Shown here one piece after another: positions 8,096 through 14,446 of a DNA stretch of 14,446 nt. Below the pieces are notes generated by a model. That model searched no databases. It worked only from the letters and a program-made list of their open reading frames with translations, and was not told the DNA's origin. Source of the DNA: Clostridium sp. CAG:1000 (GTDB lineage: Bacteria > Bacillota_I > Bacilli_A > RF39 > UBA660); NCBI GenBank assembly GCA_000436975.1, contig HG000325.1:1-14446 (forward strand), read 5' to 3'. Both the position numbers and the translations under genes were made by a program. How positions within the stretch are numbered: the first letter of the stretch is position 1; every line of letters starts with the position of its first letter.

Positions 8096-8878
8096 CTATA
8101 CAAAGTAAAGAATGAATGTAAATGCATACATAGCAAATATTATACTATCAAGTCTATCTAGTACTCCACCATGCCCTGGCATAATGTTGCCATAATCTTT
8201 AACTCCATATTTTCTTTTAATTGCAGAAAATACCAAATCTCCTGCTTGAGCGCATAAAGAAAGTACTAAAGATACAATAATAGCCATAATAATAGAAAAA
8301 CTATCACTAACCATTAATAAGAACATTGTTCCTATATATGTACCTAAGAATGTACCACCAAGCATACCTTCTATTGTTTTATTTGGTGAAACTTTAGGAC
8401 ATAATTTATTTTTTCCAATCTTAGTTCCATAAAAATGAGCAAATGTATCCGTTGATATAGTTATCAATATAACATAAACAAAATAATTCAATGATAAATC
8501 TCTCATATTTATAATATAATTAAATGCAAGCCCTAAAAATAATATAACTCCAATATAATAAAATGCATCTTCAACACAATACTTATTTCTATCCGTAATA
8601 AATATTAAAGGCACAAGCATCATTATAACACATATTATAAATAATTTCTCAGCACTAAAATTAATCAATGTTGAAAGCATTAATAATACAAAACATATCA
8701 TTGCAAAGGCATTAATTATATTAGGAACCTTTTTATATTTACTCCTACATCTAATCATTTCATAGAATCCTATGATTCCTATTATAGAAAGTCCAATATA
8801 AAATGCATATCCTCCAAGTATTATTAAAGGAATAACTATTATTAAAGCGATAATTGCGCTTATAACTCTTTGTTTCAT
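8096..8878 (-). CDS. cdsA: Phosphatidate cytidylyltransferase CdsA
   Basis: The protein is 260 aa, the normal length, and makes CDP-diacylglycerol from CTP and phosphatidic acid. This is the branch point for phosphatidylglycerol, cardiolipin and other phospholipids. The protein is almost entirely TM helices. The family signature occupies about 218-244: S-A-I-K-R, then K-D at 227-228, HGG at 236-238 and DRLD at 241-244. AAGGTGA precedes the ATG. It heads the operon cdsA-rseP-unknown-HD hydrolase and has a strong promoter directly upstream. The short C-terminal tail after the signature is typical. Confidence 0.96.
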   Translation of the reverse strand: MKQRVISAIIALIIVIPLIILGGYAFYIGLSIIGIIGFYEMIRCRSKYKKVPNIINAFAMICFVLLMLSTLINFSAEKLFIICVIMMLVPLIFITDRNKYCVEDAFYYIGVILFLGLAFNYIINMRDLSLNYFVYVILITISTDTFAHFYGTKIGKNKLCPKVSPNKTIEGMLGGTFLGTYIGTMFLLMVSDSFSIIMAIIVSLVLSLCAQAGDLVFSAIKRKYGVKDYGNIMPGHGGVLDRLDSIIFAMYAFTFILYFV

Positions 8879-8896
8879 ACTTTTTTCACCTTATTC

Positions 8897-8925
8897 ATTA
8901 TAACATGTAATATACTTTTTAACAA
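8897..8925 (-). promoter_or_regulatory. Promoter of the cdsA-rseP operon
   Basis: On the minus strand TTGTTA (8925-8920), a 17-base spacer, and TATAAT (8902-8897), with TGT before the -10 giving an extended -10. It is one of the strongest promoter matches in the window and lies 19 bases before the cdsA start. Confidence 0.75.
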
Positions 8926-8930
8926 GATAA

Positions 8931-8969
8931 AAGAAATAAGCTAGTTTTTACAATACTTACTTATTTCTT
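8931..8969 (-). terminator. Weak hairpin at the end of the argF operon
   Basis: Minus-strand AAGAAATAAG (8969-8960) pairs perfectly with CTTATTTCTT (8940-8931) across a 19-base loop that holds the stop codon of the 237-aa gene. A short T-rich stretch follows. The long loop and AT-only stem make it a weaker terminator than the others in this window. Confidence 0.4.
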
Positions 8970-9654
8970 CATTTGATGAGAGAGTAGAAGTTTTATACAA
9001 ACTACACCATTTTTCATCTAAAGATAGTTTTACTGCCTCTCCACAAACGTTATTAACAAATTTTGAAAATGATTTGCTTTTATTATCATAACAATAATAA
9101 TTATTTATATCTTTAGTATTATAAGACCAATTATATGAATCAGTCTTTTTATTATATTCAAATGTTGGAAATACAACAATATTAAATCCATCAGTACTCT
9201 TTTGTTCATTTCCATTATTATCAATAACATTTTTATATTCAAGAGTTTCATATTTAGAAACGACATATAATGCAGAAGATAGCTCTTCCTGAGTAGTCAT
9301 TTTTTCAACCATATCATGTGTATATACACCAGTAAGTGTTAACATATATAAATCTTTTTTAGATATTTTAAGATTATTAGCATTTACATAGTACCCATTT
9401 ACAAATTCATAATTAGTTTTACATATTGCATCAGGATCTTTATAGTCGCCTATAATAATAGAGCCATCGCTTTTACATTTCCAGACTTTATAAAAAGGTG
9501 CCTTGTAAACATAAAATTCCTTTTCCTCTTCCATCAAAGAAATTTTAGGTATGCTGTTTTTCTCTTTAACTATAAAATAATCTATATATATCATACCAGA
9601 TAATACTAATAGTATAATAAATAAAACTATTAGTATAATTTTAACTTTTTTCAT
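8941..9654 (-). CDS. Membrane-anchored cysteine-containing protein, function unknown
   Basis: The protein is 237 aa. A single hydrophobic helix (about 5-24) follows an MKK start, with no lipobox, so it is an N-terminally anchored extracytoplasmic protein. The ectodomain has six Cys (in WKCKS, AICKT, YYCYD, VCGEA, KWCSL, KYCKN), suitable for disulfide bonding, and many aromatic residues in a predicted beta-rich fold. It starts six bases after argF stops, with AGGTTGAT overlapping argF's end, so it is co-transcribed and coupled. No similarity is recognised. The pairing with argF may be an accident of operon structure rather than a functional link. Confidence 0.75.
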   Translation of the reverse strand: MKKVKIILIVLFIILLVLSGMIYIDYFIVKEKNSIPKISLMEEEKEFYVYKAPFYKVWKCKSDGSIIIGDYKDPDAICKTNYEFVNGYYVNANNLKISKKDLYMLTLTGVYTHDMVEKMTTQEELSSALYVVSKYETLEYKNVIDNNGNEQKSTDGFNIVVFPTFEYNKKTDSYNWSYNTKDINNYYCYDNKSKSFSKFVNNVCGEAVKLSLDEKWCSLYKTSTLSSNEEISKYCKN

Positions 9655-9660
9655 ATCAAC

Positions 9661-10650
9661 CTATTTTTTTAAAGTTGCATACATGACTGCCTTAATAGTA
9701 TGCATTCTATTTTCTGCCTCATCAAATACTCTAGAATGTTTTCCATTAAACACTTCGTCAGTTACTTCCATTGATTCAAGACCATATTTTTCATATATAT
9801 CTTTTCCAATAGTAGTATTTAAATCATGAAATGATGGTAAACAATGTAAGAATATTGCACTGTCTTTTGCTTGAGACATAACTTTATCATTAACTTGATA
9901 TGGTTTTAAATAATCTATTCTTTCTTTCCATTTTTCAACAGGTTCTCCCATTGATACCCAAACATCAGTATATATAGCATCAGCATCTTTAACACCTTGT
10001 AATATATCTTCTGTTTTTTCTATAACACATCCATTTTTCTTAGCTATTTCTTGACACTTTTTGGTAAGCTCTTCATCAGGCCATAAATCTTTAGGAGCAC
10101 AACATGTAAAGTTTACACCACACTTAGCACTCATTACCATTAATGAATTACCCACATTATTTCTAGCATCTCCACAGAATACTAATTTTAGCCCTTTAAG
10201 ATGGCCAAATTCTTCTTCCATTGTCATAAAGTCTGCTAACATTTGAGTTGGATGAAATTCGTTTGTTAATCCATTCCATACAGGAACACTTGAATATTTA
10301 GCAAGTTCTTCTACAATGGTTTGATCAAAACCACGATATTCTATTCCATCATACATTCTACAAAGCACTCTAGCAGTATCAGCAATACTTTCTTTCTTAC
10401 CCATTTGACTACCAGTAGGGCCTAAATATGTAACATGCATGCCTAAGTCGTAAGCAGCTACCTCAAATGAACATCTAGTTCTTGTAGAATCTTTTTCAAA
10501 TATTATAGCTATATTCTTACCCTTAAGATATTGATGTTCTAATCCTTTATGTTTTTTTTCTTTAAAGCTTTTAGCCATATCTAATAGATATCTTATTTCT
10601 TTTTCATTAAAATCTAATAATTTCAAAAAATCTTTGTTCTTTAAATCCAT
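9661..10650 (-). CDS. argF: Ornithine carbamoyltransferase
   Basis: The protein is 329 aa, the normal length for the family, and makes citrulline from carbamoyl phosphate and L-ornithine (EC 2.1.3.3), or runs in reverse during arginine deiminase catabolism. Motifs are intact: STRTR (55-59) binds carbamoyl phosphate, HPTQ (133-136), DVWVSMGE (229-236) is the ornithine-side loop, and HCLP (269-272) is catalytic. The C-terminal region EVFNGKHSRVFDEAENRMH resembles catabolic ArcB-type enzymes. However, no arcA, arcC or argG/H is nearby, so anabolic versus catabolic use is undecided. AAGGAG sits ten bases before the ATG, with a near-perfect promoter. The gene leads an operon with the 237-aa membrane-anchored protein. 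If the pathway is catabolic the symbol would be arcB. Confidence 0.95.
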   Translation of the reverse strand: MDLKNKDFLKLLDFNEKEIRYLLDMAKSFKEKKHKGLEHQYLKGKNIAIIFEKDSTRTRCSFEVAAYDLGMHVTYLGPTGSQMGKKESIADTARVLCRMYDGIEYRGFDQTIVEELAKYSSVPVWNGLTNEFHPTQMLADFMTMEEEFGHLKGLKLVFCGDARNNVGNSLMVMSAKCGVNFTCCAPKDLWPDEELTKKCQEIAKKNGCVIEKTEDILQGVKDADAIYTDVWVSMGEPVEKWKERIDYLKPYQVNDKVMSQAKDSAIFLHCLPSFHDLNTTIGKDIYEKYGLESMEVTDEVFNGKHSRVFDEAENRMHTIKAVMYATLKK

Positions 10651-10676
10651 TTATTATCAACTCCTTTATTATATTA

Positions 10677-10705
10677 ATTATATCTTTAAATCTTCAAAAT
10701 GTAAA
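10677..10705 (-). promoter_or_regulatory. Promoter of the argF operon
   Basis: Minus-strand TTTACA (10705-10700), a 17-base spacer and a perfect TATAAT (10682-10677). Five of six and six of six matches with ideal spacing make this the best promoter in the window. No ARG-box-like repeat was recognised around it. Confidence 0.8.
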
Positions 10706-10713
10706 TCTCATAC

Positions 10714-10742
10714 TTTATTTTATTGTAAAAATGTTTTATAAT
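10714..10742 (+). promoter_or_regulatory. Promoter of the 217-aa secreted protein gene
   Basis: A perfect TATAAT (10737-10742) has a weak TTTATT -35-like element 17 bases upstream (10714-10719). It gives a leader of about 14 bases with AGGTGAT, seven bases before the ATG. Confidence 0.5.
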
Positions 10743-10763
10743 CTTAAGTAGGTGATAAATAAA

Positions 10764-11417
10764 ATGAAAAAGAAATTATTAATTGCAGTACTTACTCTTA
10801 TATCAGTATGTAATGTAAAAGCAGTTGAAAATGATGTATTCAAAATTGATATACCAGATAATTTTGTTGAAGACAAAGTAGAAGAAAAAACTAATATATA
10901 TAAATGGGAAAATAAAGATAATAATATTTTCCATAATATTGTTATAACAATTGATAAAAATGATGCAGAAAACAAATACAATGTAAAACACTTTAATAAT
11001 GAAGATATTGCCAACTATACAAAGTACATAGAAGAAAGTACAAATAATGAATTAAAAGAATATGATATTAAAGTTAAAGTTTCAAATATGAAAAAAGAAG
11101 TTATTAATAAAAGTGATGCCCTATCTTATGATACTCTATGGCCTACTATAGACAAACTTGGATACAATACTTATCAAAAAGGTTTCATCTACACTACTAA
11201 TAATTATATAATTACATTAACTTATACTTCTAATCAAGAAATAAAAAATGATGATGAAACATTTACTAGTATTAAAAATAGTTTTCAAATAAAAGATGAA
11301 AGTATTAAACAAGAATCATTCCTAGATAGTAAAACTAATAGAATAATTCTAACAGCAGTAATACTAGGACTAATCGGGGTAATTATCTCATTAATAATAC
11401 CAAAAAAGCATAATTAA
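10764..11417 (+). CDS. Secreted, C-terminally membrane-anchored protein, function unknown
   Basis: The protein is 217 aa from the ATG at 10764, which has AGGTGAT seven bases upstream. An in-frame GTG at 10752 lies inside that site and is rejected. A signal peptide (1-20, ending VKA) is followed by a soluble region of about 170 residues and a C-terminal TM helix (about 193-212) with a short KKHN tail, so the domain faces outside. The N-terminal segment FKIDIPDNF and the alternating strand/helix pattern recall a PsbP/DcrB-type fold, but this is a structural impression only. It is convergent with the sigma-factor gene and ends in a bidirectional terminator. No sorting motif is present. Confidence 0.75.
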   Translation: MKKKLLIAVLTLISVCNVKAVENDVFKIDIPDNFVEDKVEEKTNIYKWENKDNNIFHNIVITIDKNDAENKYNVKHFNNEDIANYTKYIEESTNNELKEYDIKVKVSNMKKEVINKSDALSYDTLWPTIDKLGYNTYQKGFIYTTNNYIITLTYTSNQEIKNDDETFTSIKNSFQIKDESIKQESFLDSKTNRIILTAVILGLIGVIISLIIPKKHN

Positions 11418-11430
11418 TATGCTTTTTATT
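11403..11430. terminator. Bidirectional terminator between the 217-aa gene and the sigma gene
   Basis: AAAAAGCATA (11403-11412) and TATGCTTTTT (11418-11427) form a perfect 10-bp stem with a 5-base loop. T and A runs form the stem ends, so either strand gives a U-rich 3' side. It serves the plus-strand 217-aa gene, whose stop codon is in the loop, and the convergent STAS-sigma operon. Confidence 0.75.
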
Positions 11431-12064
11431 ATACAGAAATATTAGTTTTTATTCTTTGTAATATCATTTTTTCTCTTCTAGATACTTTAACTTGACTAGT
11501 ATTTAAAGCCTGTGCAGTTTCACTTTGAGTAAATCCTTGATAATATCTATAATTAATAAGAGACTTATCAAATGGTTCTAATGCATCGAGCTCACTTTCA
11601 AGTAACACTTTATTGAATATGTCTTCTCTATTATCATAAGCAAGTTCATAATTAATAAGACTATCCCCATCAATACTTTTAGTAAACATAACTGACTCAA
11701 TAACAGATAATAATTTTTGTTCATCCATTTCCATAAACTTACATATTTCACTAAATGATACTTCCCTATTGTATTTACTTATAAGTAAACTTTTTACCTT
11801 TTCATATTTTTTATATATAGACATATACTCATCCCCAACAATAATGTTTCTATCTTTTTTAATATAACTAATAATCTCACCAAAAACATACTTGTATGCG
11901 AATGTTGAAAACTTTACATTACTGTTTTTATCATAGTTTTTATATGCTTTTAAAAGACCAATACTTCCGACTTGAAATAAATCTTCAATATTATAATATT
12001 CACTATAACTTCTTGCTATTTTATATATAAGCCAACTATTAGATTCAATAATCTCGTTACTCAT
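11429..12064 (-). CDS. Group 3 (SigF/SigB-like) sigma-70 family factor
   Basis: The protein is 211 aa, the typical length of sporulation or stress sigma factors. Region 2 spans about 7-73, with core-binding and -10 recognition sequence of the form DLFQVGSIGLLKA, KFSTFAYKYV and EIISYIKKD. Region 3 is at about 80-130. Region 4 is at about 160-207, with the helix-turn-helix QGFTQSETAQALNTSQVKVSR for -35 binding. Region 1.1 is absent. The start overlaps the STAS gene stop in ATGA, so the two are coupled, mirroring the SpoIIAA-SpoIIAB-SigF arrangement, but no anti-sigma gene lies between them. It directs RNA polymerase to an unknown regulon. Whether the cell sporulates cannot be read here. Confidence 0.9.
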   Translation of the reverse strand: MSNEIIESNSWLIYKIARSYSEYYNIEDLFQVGSIGLLKAYKNYDKNSNVKFSTFAYKYVFGEIISYIKKDRNIIVGDEYMSIYKKYEKVKSLLISKYNREVSFSEICKFMEMDEQKLLSVIESVMFTKSIDGDSLINYELAYDNREDIFNKVLLESELDALEPFDKSLINYRYYQGFTQSETAQALNTSQVKVSRREKMILQRIKTNISV

Positions 12065-12402
12065 ATTTTAAACACTCCCAATGAAGTTAGCTCATTTTTA
12101 GTTCTAAAGCAATAATCATATATATCACTATTTTTAAAATTTTCCTTTATTCTATCACTAATTTCACATAAGGCAAGCTTACCATCATGTCTACTAATTA
12201 TGCTAGATATTTTAATTATAGATTCAATTCCTCTTCTATCTATTAATTCAAGTTTCAGTAAATTTAGGGTTACATACCTAGAACCTAAACCTAGCACAAT
12301 TGGTATTACTTCTGACTCAAATTTATCAATTTTGTTGCCAACTAATACTCCGTTTATTCTTACAAATAATACTCCCTTTTTATAATCTATATTTGTTGTC
12401 AT
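12061..12402 (-). CDS. STAS-domain protein, atypical SpoIIAA/RsbV-like anti-sigma antagonist
   Basis: The protein is 113 aa, the size of SpoIIAA/RsbV. The STAS fold is clear: a beta-strand lead (VLFVRINGVL), a helix with an EVIP block, the strand VTLNLLKLELID, then a helix starting GIESIIKI. In family members the DSSG motif after the strand carries the regulatory Ser phosphorylated by the anti-sigma kinase. Here it is DRRG (55-58), so no phospho-Ser exists at that site. TAGGAG precedes the ATG. Its 3' end overlaps the sigma gene by four bases. The protein may bind the sigma or an unlinked anti-sigma without the usual phospho-switch, or act as an inert STAS scaffold. Confidence 0.85.
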   Translation of the reverse strand: MTTNIDYKKGVLFVRINGVLVGNKIDKFESEVIPIVLGLGSRYVTLNLLKLELIDRRGIESIIKISSIISRHDGKLALCEISDRIKENFKNSDIYDYCFRTKNELTSLGVFKI

Positions 12403-12430
12403 ATTTTCTCCTAGAATAATAATACAATAC

Positions 12431-12458
12431 TTTATAATTAAAATGTTAAATTCGACAA
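12431..12458 (-). promoter_or_regulatory. Possible promoter of the STAS-sigma operon
   Basis: Minus-strand TTGTCG (12458-12453), a 16-base spacer and TATAAA (12436-12431), ahead of the TAGGAG ribosome site. No SigF/SigB-type -35/-10 pattern was seen, so housekeeping transcription is more likely than autoregulation. No terminator was found between the 366-aa surface-protein gene and this unit, so read-through is possible. Confidence 0.4.
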
Positions 12459-12469
12459 AACTAGATATA

Positions 12470-13570
12470 TTATTCGTATGACATTTTTCGACATTTATCT
12501 TTAATCACATAAATAATTATTGAAGATAAAACTATAAATGATATTATTAAAATAATAATATTAAAACTATCACCAGTTTTAGGTGGAATAATTTCTTTCT
12601 CTTGCTTTTCTTCTACTTTAGGATAAATAATTTCTTCTAATTTAAATGTACATGATGCTTTAGAACAATTATCAAAGTTATCACTAATAGTGCCATCTGG
12701 CAAATAGACTATAAGCTTATATTTAAGATATCTATAAAATGTTTTCTTAGTTGATTCATCTTTCTTATATCCATCAAGCTTACTATAATACTCTTCTTTA
12801 TATTCTTTTTTAATTTTATATGTCTTATAATACTTATCAATATATTTATAAATATTTAATTTATATACCCTATTTGTTTCATTCATATCTTTTATACCCA
12901 TATTGTACAGTTCACATAAACTACAATAAGATAAAGAAGCCTCTCTTACATATAATGGATAATCTTTATGAGCATTATATGAAATACTTAATTTATTATT
13001 ATAAACAGAACTATTATAATAAATAAATATTCTTACATCATCTGCTTCACATTCTTCATTTAAGTTAATATAAATACTTTCTTTATAATCTAAAATATGT
13101 GATTTATCCTTGTTATTATCTAAAAGATATGAGTATTTTTTATCAACACTAACATTAAGCTTTATTGCTTTTTTATTATCAAATACAACTATTTCACTTA
13201 TGCCGACCACATCACTTTTATTATTATTAGTCAGTACTATATAATTAATAGTATTTTTTTCAAACTTATAATCTTTATATTCTTTCTTAATAACCCTATC
13301 GTTAAACTTAATGGGCTCATCTAACAATTCTTCACTTTCATAAGTTTTAAAATCATTATAATCAACTAACTTATTATAAATATCCTCCTTCTTTAAATAT
13401 TCAATATCAATAATATCCTCTTTATACCATTTATATCTCGTTTCGCTTTGTATAACATCCTTTGGTATACCTATTGGATATTCTTCGGTCCATTCACTAT
13501 ATAGACCACCTTGGGCATTTATATGCCCCATCATCACAAACATTAAAACATAAAAAAATATTTTCTTCAT
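12470..13570 (-). CDS. Sortase-anchored surface protein (PPKTG), function unknown
   Basis: The protein is 366 aa with a perfect AGGAGGTGAT six to eight bases before the ATG. An N-terminal signal peptide (MKKIFFY..., to about residue 19, ending NA-Q) is followed by YSEWTEE and then SETRYKW. This W-x-x-E...ETR-x-x-W pattern resembles the short thrombospondin-like motif common in Firmicutes surface proteins. The middle is Tyr/Lys/Asp-rich, with a Cys pair in YCSLCEL. The C-terminal sorting signal is PPKTG (329-333), hydrophobic 337-356 and a KDKCRK tail, typical of sortase substrates. The sorting motif is shared with the 462-aa protein at the left end. No sortase gene is in the window. No enzymatic motif recognised. 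Confidence 0.8.
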   Translation of the reverse strand: MKKIFFYVLMFVMMGHINAQGGLYSEWTEEYPIGIPKDVIQSETRYKWYKEDIIDIEYLKKEDIYNKLVDYNDFKTYESEELLDEPIKFNDRVIKKEYKDYKFEKNTINYIVLTNNNKSDVVGISEIVVFDNKKAIKLNVSVDKKYSYLLDNNKDKSHILDYKESIYINLNEECEADDVRIFIYYNSSVYNNKLSISYNAHKDYPLYVREASLSYCSLCELYNMGIKDMNETNRVYKLNIYKYIDKYYKTYKIKKEYKEEYYSKLDGYKKDESTKKTFYRYLKYKLIVYLPDGTISDNFDNCSKASCTFKLEEIIYPKVEEKQEKEIIPPKTGDSFNIIILIISFIVLSSIIIYVIKDKCRKMSYE

Positions 13571-13645
13571 GTTATCACCTCCTATTATAATAATCAGTCA
13601 TAAATAAAGAAAACACTTCTTTTTTTTAAAATTTTTTTATTTTTT

Positions 13646-14299
13646 TTAATTCTTATAAAATTTGTTAAAATATGAAGCTATCAAAATAGAGCCAATTGAG
13701 TTACCAAGTATCATAATAAGCATACAACATAATGATTTTAAACTCCATGCACTAGCCATACTAAAATAATACATATTTGCAACGCAGTGTTCAAATCCGC
13801 ATAAGATAAATGTCATAACACATAAGAATATACAACCATATTTGCCAATATCAGTATTAAGTTTCTTATAATTGTTAACTGCTATATACATAAGTATTCC
13901 GCAAAACATAGATAAAATAAATATACTAAGCATATTATCTCCTAGTTTTAATGAAACTATTTTAGATGCTGTTTCACTTGCACTTGAAAATCTTGTAAGA
14001 AGAATAAGTTTAGCAGATAAAAATGTTCCAACAAAGTTTCCAAATAATGTTAAAATAAGTTCATAAATATAATCTTTTTTATTAATCAAGATATAACCTA
14101 TCTTGCCAGTATATAGATTCATTCCATACATACATATTACAAGTAATCCAATCGAGAATAAAAACGATCCAATAACATGGTTACTAATTGACAAATATGC
14201 CATACCAGCAATAGAAATCATAATACCTGCAAATATCCCTTTTATAAAAAAATCACTATATTTTTTAATTTTATTTAATTTACTAAAATCATATTTCAT
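13646..14299 (-). CDS. Formate/nitrite transporter (FNT) family channel
   Basis: The protein is 217 aa, shorter than FocA/NirC (about 270-285) mainly at the termini. AAGGAG precedes the ATG. Six TM helices are visible. FNT hallmarks are present: GIFAGIMISIAG in TM1, LYTGK (62-66) where FocA has its gating-loop Thr, NFVGT (88-92), the pore motif CGFEHCVANM with the conserved His at 171, and GNSIGS (199-204). The family forms pentamers that pass formate, nitrite or hydrosulfide as weak acid/anion. Substrate cannot be assigned from this sequence. No pyruvate-formate lyase gene is adjacent. The gene seems a single-gene transcript with its own promoter upstream, close to the IS-like repeat. Confidence 0.88.
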   Translation of the reverse strand: MKYDFSKLNKIKKYSDFFIKGIFAGIMISIAGMAYLSISNHVIGSFLFSIGLLVICMYGMNLYTGKIGYILINKKDYIYELILTLFGNFVGTFLSAKLILLTRFSSASETASKIVSLKLGDNMLSIFILSMFCGILMYIAVNNYKKLNTDIGKYGCIFLCVMTFILCGFEHCVANMYYFSMASAWSLKSLCCMLIMILGNSIGSILIASYFNKFYKN

Positions 14300-14347
14300 A
14301 ATTTTCTCCTTACACTTAATAAATATAAATTATTCATTCTTTTAATA

Positions 14348-14375
14348 ATTATATCATATATATACTATTTTTAAA
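14348..14375 (-). promoter_or_regulatory. Promoter of the FNT channel gene
   Basis: Minus-strand TGA-TATAAT (14356-14348) is an extended -10 in front of a 49-base leader ending in AAGGAG. A TTTAAA -35-like element (14375-14370) lies 16 bases further upstream. Support comes mainly from the -10. Confidence 0.55.
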
Positions 14376-14421
14376 GTATTTTATTTAAAAAAAATAAATT
14401 TTCTATAAAAAAAAATCCATA

Positions 14422-14446
14422 ATGAACTAGTCAAGTAAAAGTAGAC
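14422..14446. repeat. Right copy of terminal inverted repeat, probable IS end
   Basis: Twenty-five bases starting ATGAACTAGTC and ending at the window edge match the reverse complement of 9-33 exactly. The TG at 14423-14424 would be the first bases of an element pointing outward. About 120 bases separate it from the FNT gene start. Confidence 0.5.

Noticed and set aside
10736..11014. Minus-strand ORF of 92 aa opposite the 217-aa secreted-protein gene
   Set aside because: It lies wholly antisense to a gene with a signal peptide, ribosome site and promoter. It shows no ribosome site and its composition is that of a shadow frame.
12061..12067. Possibility of the TGA-as-Trp (Mycoplasma) genetic code
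   Set aside because: The STAS gene ends with TGA in a normal ATGA overlap, and Trp is coded by TGG in the conserved proteins, so the standard bacterial code applies.
13571..13600. TATAAT just upstream of the 366-aa surface protein as its -10
   Set aside because: It abuts the AGGAGG site, so transcription would start inside the ribosome site. No good -35 lies at the right distance.
13571..13645. Terminator for the FNT gene in the poly-A/T stretch before the 366-aa gene
   Set aside because: Only an AT-only 6-bp hairpin (AAAGAA/TTCTTT) could be drawn; the long T and A runs are not convincing as a terminator, so it is not annotated.
1..14446. CRISPR arrays, prophage genes, toxin-antitoxin pairs, transposase genes
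   Set aside because: No regularly spaced repeats and no integrase, phage structural or transposase protein was found; the only IS-like signal is the terminal inverted repeat.

Overview
The window is very AT-rich with tightly packed genes, and almost every start has a strong AGGAGG- or GGTGAT-type ribosome binding site. TGA serves as a stop (at the ATGA overlap of the STAS and sigma genes) and Trp is TGG, so this is the standard bacterial code and not a Mycoplasma-type code. Sortase-type surface proteins, sporulation-like sigma components and low GC point to a low-GC Bacillota, plausibly an uncultured gut Bacilli or Mollicutes-related lineage. The exact taxon cannot be fixed from the sequence alone.

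Layout, left to right. (1) 1-33: a 24-25 base repeat whose exact inverted copy ends the window at 14422-14446; the two look like the outward-facing ends of two IS copies. (2) 44-5275, minus strand: a sortase-anchored surface protein lies downstream of a very large MMPL/RND-type exporter that carries a fused secreted heptad-repeat domain. A strong hairpin terminator separates them. (3) 5457-6041, plus strand: a TetR-family regulator divergent from the exporter, with palindromes in the shared intergenic region. (4) 6028-8925: a bidirectional terminator, tRNA-Arg(CCT), and a minus-strand operon cdsA - rseP - unknown 123-aa gene - HD-domain hydrolase, with a near-consensus promoter before cdsA. 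(5) 8931-10705: an ornithine carbamoyltransferase operon (argF plus a membrane-anchored cysteine-containing protein) with a near-perfect promoter. (6) 10764-11417, plus strand: a secreted or membrane-anchored unknown protein that ends in a bidirectional terminator. (7) 11429-12402, minus strand: a two-gene unit of a STAS-domain protein and a group 3 sigma factor, resembling a spoIIA operon without its anti-sigma kinase gene. (8) 12470-13570: a second sortase-anchored surface protein. (9) 13646-14299: a formate/nitrite-family channel.

How they work together: the TetR gene probably controls the divergent exporter. cdsA and rseP are membrane-biology housekeeping genes, CDP-diacylglycerol synthesis and intramembrane proteolysis. 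The STAS-sigma pair is a candidate alternative-sigma module that must use an unlinked or unusual partner. The two PKTG-motif proteins imply a sortase elsewhere in the genome. The most unusual items are the kinase-less STAS-sigma pair with its altered phospho-site, the exporter fusion, and the inverted repeats at the window edges.
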